A stretch of 64,000 nt of DNA from NCBI RefSeq assembly GCF_901538265.1, contig NZ_LR593886.1, forward strand, positions 4,361,738 through 4,425,737. Direction: 5' to 3'. The stretch's first letter is position 1. Every line of letters starts with the position of its first letter. This DNA is from Gemmata massiliana. Lineage in GTDB: Bacteria; Planctomycetota; Planctomycetia; Gemmatales; Gemmataceae. The position numbers and the translations under genes were made by a program. Below, one piece after another: positions 34,948 to 43,770 of the stretch. Under the pieces are notes generated by a model that was not told the origin of the DNA, did not search any database, and worked only from the letters and a program-made list of their open reading frames with translations.

Positions 34948-36573
34948 CTAGTGCAGCCACCGCAAGCGGGACCAGTCGAGCGTTTGAAACACGCGCTCGC
35001 GCCCGCCGACCGACACCCGGCCGAGCCGGAGCGGTTGGTGAATGAGGAATGGTTTACCGATGAACGCGCTTTCCGGCACGCCCGGCGCCGGCCATTTCCG
35101 GCTGTCCTCGGAGTTCCCGCTGTTGTCGCCGAGCACGTAGTATTCGTGCGGCCCGAGCACCGCAGGGTGTCGGGTGCCGTGCTCGCCGTAGTCCGACATG
35201 TAGTGGATGTCGCGGTACAGGCGGATGTCGCGGATCACCGCGCGGCAGCCGCGGGCGCTGAATCGCACCGGGCGGGACACGTCCCCGCGCTTCTGCGCCG
35301 GTTCCAGGTCCGCGTGGGGCACGACCTCGCGCTCGTCGAGGGCGAGACTCGCCCGACGGTCCACGAAAGCGAACTCCAGGCGGTACTTGCGCTTCAGTTC
35401 GAGGGCGACGCCGCTCTTGATCCCCAATCCGCCGTGGTATTCGTGGATGAGTTGCGCGCGCCCCGTGGCTTTTGGTCCCACCGCGATGTCGGCCGTGATC
35501 GCGTCCGCACCGTCGACCAGCCGACACTCGAAACTGGCCTCGCCCGCGGTGCCGGACGTCGCGGTGATCTCCACTTCGCACGTCAGGTAGAAGTCGTGTG
35601 CCGCCGGGAGGTCGTTCGGGCGCCGAGGAGATCCGTCGTAGGCGCTCCACACGCGGACCGGGTTCTCCCGGTGGTCGTCCAGGTGCCAGTGCCGGTACCA
35701 CGCGGTGAGCGTCGATTGCGGCGCGTCGGACGCATCCAGCACCAGTGCGCCGTTCTCGATTACGGGCGGCCCAGTAGAGTTCGGAGCCGCAGTCAACGGC
35801 AACCGCGGGTCGCCGGAACTGACGAGCCAGCGGTCGCTCCAACTGCCGGGGTTCGGCGCAAAGTTCATGTCGAAGACCGGCGTGAGCGTTTCGCGCACTT
35901 CGGCCAGACCCTTGCGCGCGATCTCGCCGACGGCGGAGGTGTCGCCCGGGCGCTTCACGTAAACGTCGCCGTCCCGAATGAGGATCGTTTCGCCGGGCAA
36001 CCCGATGAGCCGCTTCACATACGGTTTCCCGAACTCCGTGGGGTTCGGGTTCGGGCACCGGAAAACGACCATTTCCCAGCGCCGTGGGGACCGCAGATCG
36101 TAGATGTTTTTGTCCACGAGGAGTCGGTCACCGCTAAGGTCGCGCGCGTCCGCCAGTGACATGTCGCGGTCGCAGTTCGGGCACGTGACCTTCCGGAAGT
36201 GCTCGCTGGCGCCGCCCGAACCGGGGCGCCCGACGCGGACCGTGTACCCGCACCGCGGGCATGGCCCGTCGCGGTGGTGCCCACTGAGCGCCGGGGCCAT
36301 ACTGCCCGTCGGCACGCCGAACGGCTCGACCGCGATCGTTCGGAGCACGAGAAATAGGCCAATGAACCCCGACGCCACCACAATCAGAGCGCGGAACGGG
36401 CTTGTGTTTCGTGTGGGGAGGCGTCCGGCTCGCGCCAAGGCGGGGCCCGTCGCTTCGGGGGAACTGGGTGCGGGGAAGGGGGAACGTAGCGGAACCGTCG
36501 CATCTCCCGGCACCACCGGCTCTTCCGGCGGCAGGTCCATTGCGACAGGTGGCGGAGGATCGGTGTGGTCCAT
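34948..36573 (-). CDS. lepB: Signal peptidase I with zinc-ribbon and large insert (copy 2)
   Basis: This is a second leader peptidase of 541 residues. A proline-rich cytoplasmic N-terminus (~55 residues) precedes one helix (~62-80). Catalytic Ser91 lies in GVPTGSMAPAL and Lys187 in YVKRLIGLPGET. The zinc-ribbon-like cysteines are 105/108 and 131/134, between the two catalytic residues. A ~250-residue insert follows, resembling a concanavalin-like beta domain (FYLTCEVEITATSGTAGEASFECRL), before HEYYVLGDNSGNSEDSRKW. It is only moderately similar to copy 1, so the duplication is not recent. It sits between lepA and copy 1, echoing the classic lepA-lepB linkage. Confidence 0.9.
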   Translation of the reverse strand: MDHTDPPPPVAMDLPPEEPVVPGDATVPLRSPFPAPSSPEATGPALARAGRLPTRNTSPFRALIVVASGFIGLFLVLRTIAVEPFGVPTGSMAPALSGHHRDGPCPRCGYTVRVGRPGSGGASEHFRKVTCPNCDRDMSLADARDLSGDRLLVDKNIYDLRSPRRWEMVVFRCPNPNPTEFGKPYVKRLIGLPGETILIRDGDVYVKRPGDTSAVGEIARKGLAEVRETLTPVFDMNFAPNPGSWSDRWLVSSGDPRLPLTAAPNSTGPPVIENGALVLDASDAPQSTLTAWYRHWHLDDHRENPVRVWSAYDGSPRRPNDLPAAHDFYLTCEVEITATSGTAGEASFECRLVDGADAITADIAVGPKATGRAQLIHEYHGGLGIKSGVALELKRKYRLEFAFVDRRASLALDEREVVPHADLEPAQKRGDVSRPVRFSARGCRAVIRDIRLYRDIHYMSDYGEHGTRHPAVLGPHEYYVLGDNSGNSEDSRKWPAPGVPESAFIGKPFLIHQPLRLGRVSVGGRERVFQTLDWSRLRWLH

Positions 36574-36697
36574 GTCACGTTTCGGCAGAGCCGCACACCG
36601 AAGGGACGATTGTTTGTTACGTAATCCGGGAGCCGCGTTAGGAATCCCGGACGCGCCCGCGGCGCGGGCTCTGGGGTTCTTCGGATACCCAGAGAGG

Positions 36698-38500
36698 TTA
36701 TTCGTCCGATTCGAGAACCGCGAGGAACGCTTCCTGCGGCACCTCCACTTGCCCGATCTGCTTCATGCGCTTCTTGCCCTCGGCCTGCTTCGCCCAGAGC
36801 TTGCGCTTCCGCGTGATGTCGCCGCCGTAACACTTCGCGGTCACGTTTTTGCGCATCGCGGCGATGTTCTCCCGCGCGACCACCCGCGCGCCGATTGCGG
36901 CTTGGAGCGCGACCTCGAACAGGTGTCGGTCGATTTCCTCTCGCAGTTTCTTGAGAATCAGGCGCCCGCGGCGCTCGGCGCTCGACCGGTGGACGATGAC
37001 CGAGAGCGCGTCCACTTTTTGCCCGTGAACGAGGATGTCCATCTTCACGAGGTCCGCGGGCTTGAAGCCCAGGATCTCGTAGTCCATCGTGCCGTACCCG
37101 TGGGTGACGGACTTCAGCTTGTCGTACAGGTCGTAAATGACTTCCGCGAGCGGCATTTCGTACACGAGGATGACGCGCTGTTGGCTCAGGTACTCGGTCC
37201 GCACGAACGTCCCGCGGCGCTCGGTACACATGCCCATCAGGGCGCCGATGTTCCCCGCCGGGATCAGGAAACTGATGCGGACGATGGGCTCGCGGAACTC
37301 GTCGATCAATCCCGCGTCGGGCACTTCCTGTGGGCCGTGAACCGTGACGACCTCGCCGTCGCGCTTCTTGATCTCGAAACTCACGTTCGGGGCGGTCTGC
37401 ACGAGGTTCAGGTTGCTGTCCTGTTCGAGCCGCTGCTGGATGATCTCGCGGTGGAGCATCCCGAGGAAGCCGCAGCGGAACCCGAACCCCAGCCCGTCGG
37501 ACACTTCCGGCTGGAACGTGAACGAGCTGTCGTTGAGTTTCAGCTTGCCGAGCGCCTCGCGCAAGTCTTCAAACTCGTTGTTGTTGACCGGGAACAGCCC
37601 GGAATAAACCATCGGCTTCGGCTCTTTGTACCCCGCGAGCGGTTCGGCCGTCGGGTTCGAGGCGTCCGTCACGGTGTCGCCGATGTTCACGTTCTCGATG
37701 TTCTTGATGTTGGCCGTGAAGAACCCGACCTGACCCGCCGAGAGCTCGTCGCACTTCTGCATCTCGGGCCGGAACTGGCCCATTTCGGTGATGACGTACT
37801 CGCGGCCCGTGCGCATCAGTTTGATGCGCTGGCCGGGTTTAATGATGCCGTCGATCATCCGGATGTAGACGACGACGCCCTTGTAGGTGTCGAAGTGACT
37901 GTTGTAAATGAGCGCCTTCACGGGTGCGGTCGGATCACCGGGCGGCGGCGGAACGCGCTCCACGATCGCCGCGAGCATGTCCTCGATGCCGATCCCGGCC
38001 TTCCCGCTGACGCGGAGCACGTCGTCTGGGTTCACCATCAGCGCCTGTTCCATTTCGCCAATGACGAAATCCGGGCGCGCGTGCGGCAGGTCGATCTTGT
38101 TCAGCGTGGGGAGGATCTTCAGCCCGCCGTCCATCGCGAGGAAGGCGTTCGCGACCGTTTGTGCCTGGACGCCCTGGAACGCATCGACGAGCAGGATCGC
38201 GCCCTCGCACGCGGCGAGGCTGCGGCTCACTTCGTAGTTGAAGTCGACGTGGCCGGGGGTGTCGATCAGGTTCAGCTCATAGCGCGTGCCGTTCAGCGTG
38301 TAGTAGACCGTGACCGGGTGCATCCGGATCGTGATCCCGCGCTCGCGCTCGAGGTCCATGCTGTCGAGCGTCTGGGCCTTGATGTCGCGCTCGGAGATCG
38401 TGCCAGTTTTAAGCAGGAACTGGTCGGCCAGCGTGCTCTTGCCGTGGTCGATGTGTGCGATGATGCAGAAGTTGCGTATGATCGCGGTCGGCGTCGGCAT
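36698..38500 (-). CDS. lepA: Elongation factor 4 (LepA)
   Basis: This ribosome-associated translational GTPase of 600 residues is the standard length. The G1 motif AHIDHGKST opens the protein; DTPGHVDF (G3) and NKIDLP (G4) follow. The LepA C-terminal domain is visible (GYGTMDYEILGFKPADLVKMDILVHG and the terminal KCYGGDITRKRKLWAKQAEGKKRMKQIG). The ATG at 38498-38500 begins the conserved MPTPTAIIRNFCIIAHIDHG region. The gene heads a minus-strand series with two signal peptidase genes. Confidence 0.97.
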   Translation of the reverse strand: MPTPTAIIRNFCIIAHIDHGKSTLADQFLLKTGTISERDIKAQTLDSMDLERERGITIRMHPVTVYYTLNGTRYELNLIDTPGHVDFNYEVSRSLAACEGAILLVDAFQGVQAQTVANAFLAMDGGLKILPTLNKIDLPHARPDFVIGEMEQALMVNPDDVLRVSGKAGIGIEDMLAAIVERVPPPPGDPTAPVKALIYNSHFDTYKGVVVYIRMIDGIIKPGQRIKLMRTGREYVITEMGQFRPEMQKCDELSAGQVGFFTANIKNIENVNIGDTVTDASNPTAEPLAGYKEPKPMVYSGLFPVNNNEFEDLREALGKLKLNDSSFTFQPEVSDGLGFGFRCGFLGMLHREIIQQRLEQDSNLNLVQTAPNVSFEIKKRDGEVVTVHGPQEVPDAGLIDEFREPIVRISFLIPAGNIGALMGMCTERRGTFVRTEYLSQQRVILVYEMPLAEVIYDLYDKLKSVTHGYGTMDYEILGFKPADLVKMDILVHGQKVDALSVIVHRSSAERRGRLILKKLREEIDRHLFEVALQAAIGARVVARENIAAMRKNVTAKCYGGDITRKRKLWAKQAEGKKRMKQIGQVEVPQEAFLAVLESDE

Positions 38501-38654
38501 TCTGCAGTGCTCACGGGGAAGGCGGGGCGCCGGGGTCGTTCGGCCGCCCGGTCGGTCCCTCATATCCTAGCACTACCGACCGGCGCTGAATAGTCCGCGC
38601 CCGTGGCGCCGGTCGCCTATTATTCCTCATCGGTTCCCTCCGGAGTGCCCGACC

Positions 38655-39188
38655 ATGCGAACGCTCGGTGTCGTGGTTCTGTTGGTGCTGGCGGTCACGA
38701 CGGGGTGCCAGCCGCGCGTGGCTCTCCCAGAACCCGTCGCGGCAATTCCCGTGGCCGTGACCGAAGCGGACCACAACGGGCTCAATAAGTTTTTGAAGCA
38801 ACAAAAAGGCAAAGTTGTTCTGGTGGATTTTTGGGCGACGTGGTGCGGGCCGTGCCGGGACAAGTTCCCGAAGTTCGTGAACCTTCACAAGAAGTACGCG
38901 GACCAAGGGCTCGTGTGTCTAAGCGTTAACATGGATAAGGCGTGGCCCAATATGGACTACGACAAGGCCCGGGTTCTGACGTTCCTCGAAGAAAAGGGCG
39001 CGACGTTCCCGAATTACGTTGCCGCCGAACGAGACGACGAGATGTACGAGCGGCTGTTTGGCCTCGCCAACAGTATCCCGTTCAAGGCTCTGTTCGATAA
39101 GACGGGGGACAAAGTCTGGGACGACAAGATGAAGCGTTTAACCGACGCGGAACTCGACAAGCTCGTCGCCACCGAACTGGCCAAGTAA
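38655..39188 (+). CDS. TlpA-like thioredoxin lipoprotein
   Basis: This 177-residue protein has a lipoprotein signal with lipobox VTTGC at about residue 18. It carries a thioredoxin fold with the redox-active VDFWATWCGPCRDKFP. The cis-proline region is NSIPFKALFD. TlpA/ResA-type proteins act outside the cytoplasm as thiol-disulfide reductases, often in cytochrome c maturation, which would suit the many c-type haem proteins of this organism; that link is inference. It is followed 42 bases later by a paralogue. Confidence 0.9.
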   Translation: MRTLGVVVLLVLAVTTGCQPRVALPEPVAAIPVAVTEADHNGLNKFLKQQKGKVVLVDFWATWCGPCRDKFPKFVNLHKKYADQGLVCLSVNMDKAWPNMDYDKARVLTFLEEKGATFPNYVAAERDDEMYERLFGLANSIPFKALFDKTGDKVWDDKMKRLTDAELDKLVATELAK

Positions 39189-39230
39189 CGGGGCTCACCG
39201 ATCGATCCCTTATTTCAACAGGAGTTTCTC

Positions 39231-39761
39231 GTGCGCCGATTCGTGATTCTCGCGGGGGTGTTGGCGGCCGGCGGACTCGTCGCGGCTCTCGGGCGCGCGG
39301 CCGACGAACCGAAGGCCGTCACGATGGCCGAGGTGAAGTTCGACGCGCTCGACAAGGCCGTCGCCGACCAGAAGAAGAAGGTCGTTCTGGTGGACTTTTG
39401 GGCGACGTGGTGCGGGCCGTGCGTGAAGGGGTTCCCGCACTTCGTGGCGACGCACAAGAAGTATTCCGGCAAGGGGCTGGTGTGCGTGAGCGTGAGCCTG
39501 GACCCGAAAGGGAAGGAAGACAAGTACGACAAGGACGCGGTACTCAAGTTCCTGAAGGACAAGGAGGCAGCGTTCCCGAACTTCGTCTTACTCGGGTTCC
39601 GGGACGATGAAGACAAGGTTACGAAGCGCTTCGGGTTGGACGGCGGTATCCCGTTCAAGGCCCTGTTCGGGAAGGACGGGAAGCGGGTGTGGACCAGCGA
39701 GGAGAAGGAACTGACCGACGAGGAACTCGATAAACTCATCGAGACCGAACTGGCCAAGTAG
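39231..39761 (+). CDS. TlpA-like thioredoxin, tandem paralogue
   Basis: This 176-residue exported thioredoxin-fold protein has the active site VDFWATWCGPCVKGFP and cis-proline region GGIPFKALFG. A signal peptide (MRRFVILAGVLAAGGLVAALGRA) replaces the lipobox of its neighbour, so one copy is lipid-anchored and the other soluble. The start is GTG at 39231 with AGGAG eight bases upstream. Both copies end in the same ELDKLxxTELAK, showing tandem duplication. A hairpin terminator follows. Confidence 0.9.
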   Translation: MRRFVILAGVLAAGGLVAALGRAADEPKAVTMAEVKFDALDKAVADQKKKVVLVDFWATWCGPCVKGFPHFVATHKKYSGKGLVCVSVSLDPKGKEDKYDKDAVLKFLKDKEAAFPNFVLLGFRDDEDKVTKRFGLDGGIPFKALFGKDGKRVWTSEEKELTDEELDKLIETELAK

Positions 39762-39779
39762 CATCGGGCTAAAAACACC

Positions 39780-39823
39780 GCGGCCGGCCTCCTCGCAAGG
39801 TGGGACCGGCCGCTCGTATTTTG
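39780..39823 (+). terminator. Hairpin terminator after the thioredoxin pair
   Basis: GCGGCCGG (39780-39787) pairs with CCGGCCGC (39806-39813), followed by CGTATTTTGG. It lies 18 bases after the stop of the second thioredoxin gene and before the end of the convergent pilin gene. Confidence 0.72.
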
Positions 39824-39839
39824 GAGTACGGAGCCCGAC

Positions 39840-40028
39840 TCAGCTACCGGTCGGCGGCGCGACGGATGAGCCGACGAAGCTGAAGGTGCTGTTGGCGTTG
39901 GAGCCGAGGGTGGTGATGGCGGCGATGCACACCACGACGATGAGGGCCAACATCACCGCGTACTCAACGGCCGTCGGGCCGTCTTCCGCCTTCACGAACG
40001 CGACGAGCTTCTTGGCAACAGTACGCAT
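39840..40028 (-). CDS. Flp-family type IVb pilin (copy 1)
   Basis: This 62-residue pre-pilin has the Flp signature: a short basic leader, AEDGPTAVEYAVMLALIVVVC, then a polar tail. The Gly-Pro-Thr-Ala-Val-Glu-Tyr context corresponds to the prepilin peptidase site and the conserved Glu/Tyr of Flp pilins. It is secreted and assembled into adhesive pili by a Tad machinery, which is not in this window. A GGAG sits ten bases before the ATG (40026-40028). It shares 123 identical bases with copy 2. Confidence 0.92.
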   Translation of the reverse strand: MRTVAKKLVAFVKAEDGPTAVEYAVMLALIVVVCIAAITTLGSNANSTFSFVGSSVAPPTGS

Positions 40029-40280
40029 AGCAGGGACTCCGTGTGGGGTTCGGCAGCCGTGCGCTGGCCCCGAACTATGTGAAGGAAGGTGAACCGGGCG
40101 AGTCGCGCCGGCCCCCCGGTGGTCAGGGGCGCGCCGTTCGCGTCGACACATAGACTTAGAAGCGCGAATTCGACGTGTGGGAATTTTCTGTCGATTTCTC
40201 CGGTCGTGTCGGATCGTCCCGTCCGGATGGTCGACACCACGGTGCGGCGCGCGGGCGAATTGATGTGCCGGTACGAAATG

Positions 40281-40313
40281 AAACGACCCCGCCAAAAAAC
40301 GGCGGGGTCGTTT
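40281..40313 (-). terminator. Intrinsic terminator after pilin copy 2
   Basis: Stem arms 40281-40293 and 40301-40313 pair perfectly over 13 bases with a 7-base loop. It sits 20 bases past the stop of the minus-strand pilin gene. T-rich sequence flanks the stem on both strands, so it may work in both directions. Confidence 0.85.
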
Positions 40314-40332
40314 TAATTGCAGTAGCGCGAAC

Positions 40333-40533
40333 TTAGCTGGCGGTGCCACCACCGGTCGGCGGCTTGATGGATGAGCCGACGAAGCTGAAGGTGCTGTTGG
40401 CGTTGGAGCCGAGGGTGGTGATGGCGGCGATGCACACCACGACGATGAGGGCCAACATCACCGCGTACTCAACGGCCGTCGGGCCGTCTTCGGCCTTCAG
40501 GAACGACACCAAGTTCTTGGTCAGACTGCGCAT
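40333..40533 (-). CDS. Flp-family type IVb pilin (copy 2)
   Basis: This 66-residue Flp pre-pilin is nearly identical to copy 1 from KAEDGPTAVEYAV through the tail. The leader (MRSLTKNLVSFL) and the C-terminal residues (SIKPPTGGGTAS) differ. AGGAG lies seven bases before the ATG (40531-40533). The upstream position and its own terminator suggest the two pilins are transcribed separately and can be expressed at different levels. Confidence 0.93.
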   Translation of the reverse strand: MRSLTKNLVSFLKAEDGPTAVEYAVMLALIVVVCIAAITTLGSNANSTFSFVGSSIKPPTGGGTAS

Positions 40534-40807
40534 CAAACACTCCTGGATTGAAGGGTCGGGCACCTCGCCCTGCCGTTCGCCGTTCGCTCGTGATTGGGTG
40601 AGCGAGAACACCAAATACCTAGTTCACTTGCGGAATCGGTGCAAACGTTCGAGTCGCATTTCCCGATACAATCCGGCCCGTTCGCGCTTCCCGGAAAAGT
40701 CGCCCGCGCTCTCGTGGCCGGCGCGAGCCCAATCCGGATAACAGAGAGAATCGGGTTGCACTGTGGAAATCCGTTCGTTTGACGCGAACGGTTACGAGGG
40801 TCTCTCC

Positions 40808-42490
40808 ATGTCCGACGGATCGACACGCACCAGTCTCACCACCACCGGCGGCTCCGGCCGCGCGCCGAACCGGGCCATGCTCCGCGCGGTCGGGTTCACC
40901 GACGAGGACTTCGACAAGCCGGTCGTGGGCATCGCGTCCCTGTTCAGCGACATCACGCCGTGCAACGCGCACCTGGACCGGCTCGCGGAAAAGGGGCGCG
41001 AGGGCGTGCGCGCCGCTGGCGGGGTACCCCAGACGTTCGGCGCCCCCACCGTCTCCGACGGGATCAGCATGGGGCACAAGGGGATGCGGTACTCGCTCGT
41101 GTCGCGCGAGGTGATCGCCGACTCGATCGAGACCGTTGCGGGCGCGATGAACCACGACGGGCTGGTCGCGTTCGGCGGGTGCGACAAGAACATGCCCGGG
41201 TGCGTGATGGCGATGGCCCGGCTCAACATCCCGAGCGTGTTCGTCTACGGCGGGAGCATCATGCCCGGCGTCGGGCCGACCGGCGAGGACGTGGACATCG
41301 TGTCCATCTTCGAGGCGGTCGGGAAGTACCAAGCCGGCACGATCGACGAGAAGACGCTCCACAAAGTGGAGTGTTCGAGTTGCCCCGGGCACGGCTCATG
41401 CGGCGGCATGTACACCGCCAACACGATGTCCAGTGCGATCGAGGCGCTGGGGCTGTCTCTCCCGTATGGGGCGAGCAACCCGGCCGTGGGCGCGGCGAAG
41501 GAGCGCGAGGCGTTCCTCGCGGGCAAGGCCGTGATGAAGTGCATCGAGAAGAACATCCGGCCCCGGGACATCATCACGCGCAAGAGCCTGGAGAACGCCT
41601 ACACTTTCGCACTCGCGCTCGGCGGGAGTACGAACGCGGTGCTGCACTTGATGGCGATCGCGCGCGAGGCCGGGGTGCCCTGGACCCTCGAAGACTTCGA
41701 CCGGCTCGCGGCGAAGGTTCCGCACCTCGCGGACCTGAAGCCGGGCGGGAAGTACGTGATGTTCGACCTCTACCGGGTCGGCGGAACCCCGCCGGTGCTC
41801 AAGGCGCTGCTCGAAAAGGGCTACCTGCACGGCGACTGCATCACGGTGACGGGGAAGACGCTCGCGGGGAACCTCGCGGACGTGCCGAGCGTGTACGCGA
41901 AGCCGCAAAAGGTGGTGCGCTCGTTCGAGGACCCGCTCTTCAGCCACGGCATCCATGTCATCCTGAAGGGGAACCTCGCGCCGGAGGGCGCGGTCGCGAA
42001 GGTCGCCGGGCTGAAGCAGCGCTCGATCACCGGCCCTGCCAAGGTTTTTGACGGCGAAGAGGCGTGCTTCGAGGCGATCCAGGCGCGGAAGATCGTGGCC
42101 GGTGACGTGGTCGTGATTCGCGGCGAGGGACCGGTGGGCGGACCCGGGATGCGCGAAATGCTGAGCATCACCGGCGCGCTGATGGGGCAGGGCTTGGGCG
42201 AGAGTGTGGGCCTCATCACCGACGGCCGGTTCAGCGGTGGGACGCACGGCCTCGTTGTGGGGCACGTGGCGCCGGAAGCGTGGGTGGGCGGACCGATCGC
42301 GCTCGTGCAGAACGGCGACTCGATCACCATCGACGGGGATGCGAAGCTCCTCACGCTGAACGTTCCGGACGCGGAGCTTGAGGCGCGGAAGGGCAAGTGG
42401 AAGGCTCCTGCCCTCCGCGTCGAGCGCGGGGTGCTCGCGAAGTACGCCCGGCTCGTAAAGTCGGCGAGCGAAGGTGCGGTCACGAGTTAA
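40808..42490 (+). CDS. ilvD: Dihydroxy-acid dehydratase
   Basis: This Fe-S enzyme converts dihydroxy acids to 2-keto acids in valine, leucine and isoleucine synthesis. It is 560 residues, the usual length. Family motifs are intact: [29 protein letters not shown] with the cluster Cys residues, [21 protein letters not shown], and the C-terminal [21 protein letters not shown]. The ATG at 40808 with GAGGG eight bases upstream is preferred to an in-frame GTG at 40763. It stands alone here with its own hairpin terminator. Confidence 0.96.
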   Translation: MSDGSTRTSLTTTGGSGRAPNRAMLRAVGFTDEDFDKPVVGIASLFSDITPCNAHLDRLAEKGREGVRAAGGVPQTFGAPTVSDGISMGHKGMRYSLVSREVIADSIETVAGAMNHDGLVAFGGCDKNMPGCVMAMARLNIPSVFVYGGSIMPGVGPTGEDVDIVSIFEAVGKYQAGTIDEKTLHKVECSSCPGHGSCGGMYTANTMSSAIEALGLSLPYGASNPAVGAAKEREAFLAGKAVMKCIEKNIRPRDIITRKSLENAYTFALALGGSTNAVLHLMAIAREAGVPWTLEDFDRLAAKVPHLADLKPGGKYVMFDLYRVGGTPPVLKALLEKGYLHGDCITVTGKTLAGNLADVPSVYAKPQKVVRSFEDPLFSHGIHVILKGNLAPEGAVAKVAGLKQRSITGPAKVFDGEEACFEAIQARKIVAGDVVVIRGEGPVGGPGMREMLSITGALMGQGLGESVGLITDGRFSGGTHGLVVGHVAPEAWVGGPIALVQNGDSITIDGDAKLLTLNVPDAELEARKGKWKAPALRVERGVLAKYARLVKSASEGAVTS

Positions 42491-42524
42491 CATTCGGGGT
42501 ACGTGAACTCCCTCGAACACAACA

Positions 42525-42562
42525 GCCTCGAACTCGCGCGCAGAGGCGCGCGAGTTCGAGGC
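42525..42562 (+). terminator. 16-bp hairpin after ilvD
   Basis: Arms 42525-42540 and 42547-42562 are perfect complements with a 6-base loop, 34 bases past the ilvD stop. No T-tract follows, but the position is that of a terminator. Confidence 0.75.
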
Positions 42563-43096
42563 CCGCATCTCGTCGAAGTATTGGAAATTGAATGATCGCG
42601 CCGATCGGTTTGGCAGTACGGTGTGGTAGTGGCATCAGTTGATGGCACCGGTCGCAGGGTCGAATGAAGTACCACAGTTCCGAAGACACTTGGAGAACGT
42701 CAAGGTCTTTTGAACGAATCGGGCGCATCGCTGCTTCCGGGTGAACCAGAATCGCTTGATGTGTGCAGTGCGCCCGGCGCCTTTACCCACGGGCCTCGGT
42801 ATCGGATTGCGGGGATCGCGGCCCGATACCGAGGTGAGGAAGCTGGTGTGTACGGTCCCCGGTTCGGTACCCGTGGGTCAACGTATTCTAGGGCCGCTTA
42901 GCTGGTGCCAATCTCAACGCTCGAACCGTTTGGGCCCGACGTGGTGACATGTGCAATGGGTTCGCGACCGTCCGGCGCTTGGTGGTCAGCACTGCGTCGA
43001 CCGGGAGGGCAGAGAGGCGTTAGTATTTGGTCCGTCGCTCGATGTCGGGTATGAAGCAGGCGGTGACCTGACGGTCACCCAAATCGGAGGCACGGA
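42563..43096. other. Intergenic stretch between ilvD and the IS remnants
   Basis: No convincing gene is seen. The only clear structure is the nested inverted repeat at 42785-42878. The stretch marks the passage from conserved chromosomal genes to mobile-element debris. Confidence 0.5.
42785..42878. repeat. Nested inverted repeat
   Basis: An inner 12-bp pair (42794-42805 and 42823-42834) is enclosed by an outer 9-bp pair (42785-42793 and 42870-42878). The left members are directly adjacent, while the right members are 35 bases apart. The fold would be a long stem with an asymmetric bulge. It could be a small-element end, a regulatory RNA fold or chance within repeat-rich DNA. Confidence 0.5.
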
Positions 43097-43330
43097 TGCC
43101 GAGGGCCACTGCGAAGCGCCAGATCATCCTCTCGGGCGATCAGCCCGTTGATCACTGCCGTAGTCCAGGTTTTCGTCCGACAACTCGAGCGCGTCGGCAA
43201 GAAATTCGTCCAGAGTAGGATGGACTGCGCGCCGCGGTGCCGGTGCGCCTCAACTTCTCGACGGCAAGGCCGAAGCCCACTTCATCACGCTCCGCGATCT
43301 TCCCCACGAGGGGTGGAGGCGAGGTTAGCG
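43097..43330 (+). pseudogene. Possible IS630-type transposase N-terminal remnant
   Basis: Short plus-strand pieces in different frames recall the start of IS630 transposases: MPRATAKRQIILSGDQ from 43097, and later LDGKAEAHFITLRDLPHEG near 43250-43310. They are separated by frameshifts and stops. The match is weak and rests on pattern memory only. Confidence 0.3.
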
Positions 43331-43344
43331 GCGTTTCGGGTTGC

Positions 43345-43765
43345 GTCCGTTCAAACTACTCGGGTGTTAGAATCCCAGAGAGGAATGCAAGCGGACGCGG
43401 TTGTTGAACACTTCCAGCTATCCGAAGATCCCGGCCCGTGACCAGGTACGGGCGGCGAACGCCTCATCAGACACGAGCTCGCATTTGAGTCGTCCGAAGA
43501 GCGGCTCCACTGACGCGTTGTCCCAGCACGGACCCACGCCGCTCATACGGCCCACGATCCCTTCCGCGCTCAGTGCTCGCTGGTAATGCGCGCTCGCATA
43601 GGGGCTCCCGCGACCCGAGCGCGCCACCAATCCCACGCTCGGGCGCCGGCGAGTGATCGCCATCTCCAGCGCGTCCACAATCAATGCTCTCCGCCGTCGC
43701 GCCATCGACCCGCCCACGTTCAGGCGGTTGAACAGGTCCTCAACGGCGGCCTCCACAATACCCGA
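43345..43765 (-). pseudogene. IS3-family transposase (OrfB) 3' remnant with nonsense codons
   Basis: This is the C-terminal half of an IS3-type integrase-fold transposase. In frame from about 43765 it reads AAVEDLFNRLNVGGSM, ALIVDALEMAITRRRP, ARSGRGSPYASAHYQRAL and CWDNASVEPLFGRLKCE, which match the second and third catalytic segments of the family. The first Asp region is missing, cut off at the IS5 remnant boundary. After SRAGIFG a TAG (43418-43420) interrupts, but the same frame continues as LEVFNNRVRLHSSLGF, the family C-terminus; more stops follow. The HSDRG motif has become ARSGRG, another inactivating change. It is a dead fragment. Confidence 0.75.
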
Positions 43766-43770
43766 GCGAC

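Noticed and set aside
36104-38593. 829-codon plus-strand open frame opposite lepA and a signal peptidase gene
   Set aside because: It mirrors strong genes, is rich in Arg/Ala/Asp/His as expected for an antisense frame, and has no recognisable domain.
40960-42051. 363-codon plus-strand frame within ilvD in another phase
   Set aside because: It is an Arg-rich shadow of ilvD, which has full family conservation in the chosen frame.
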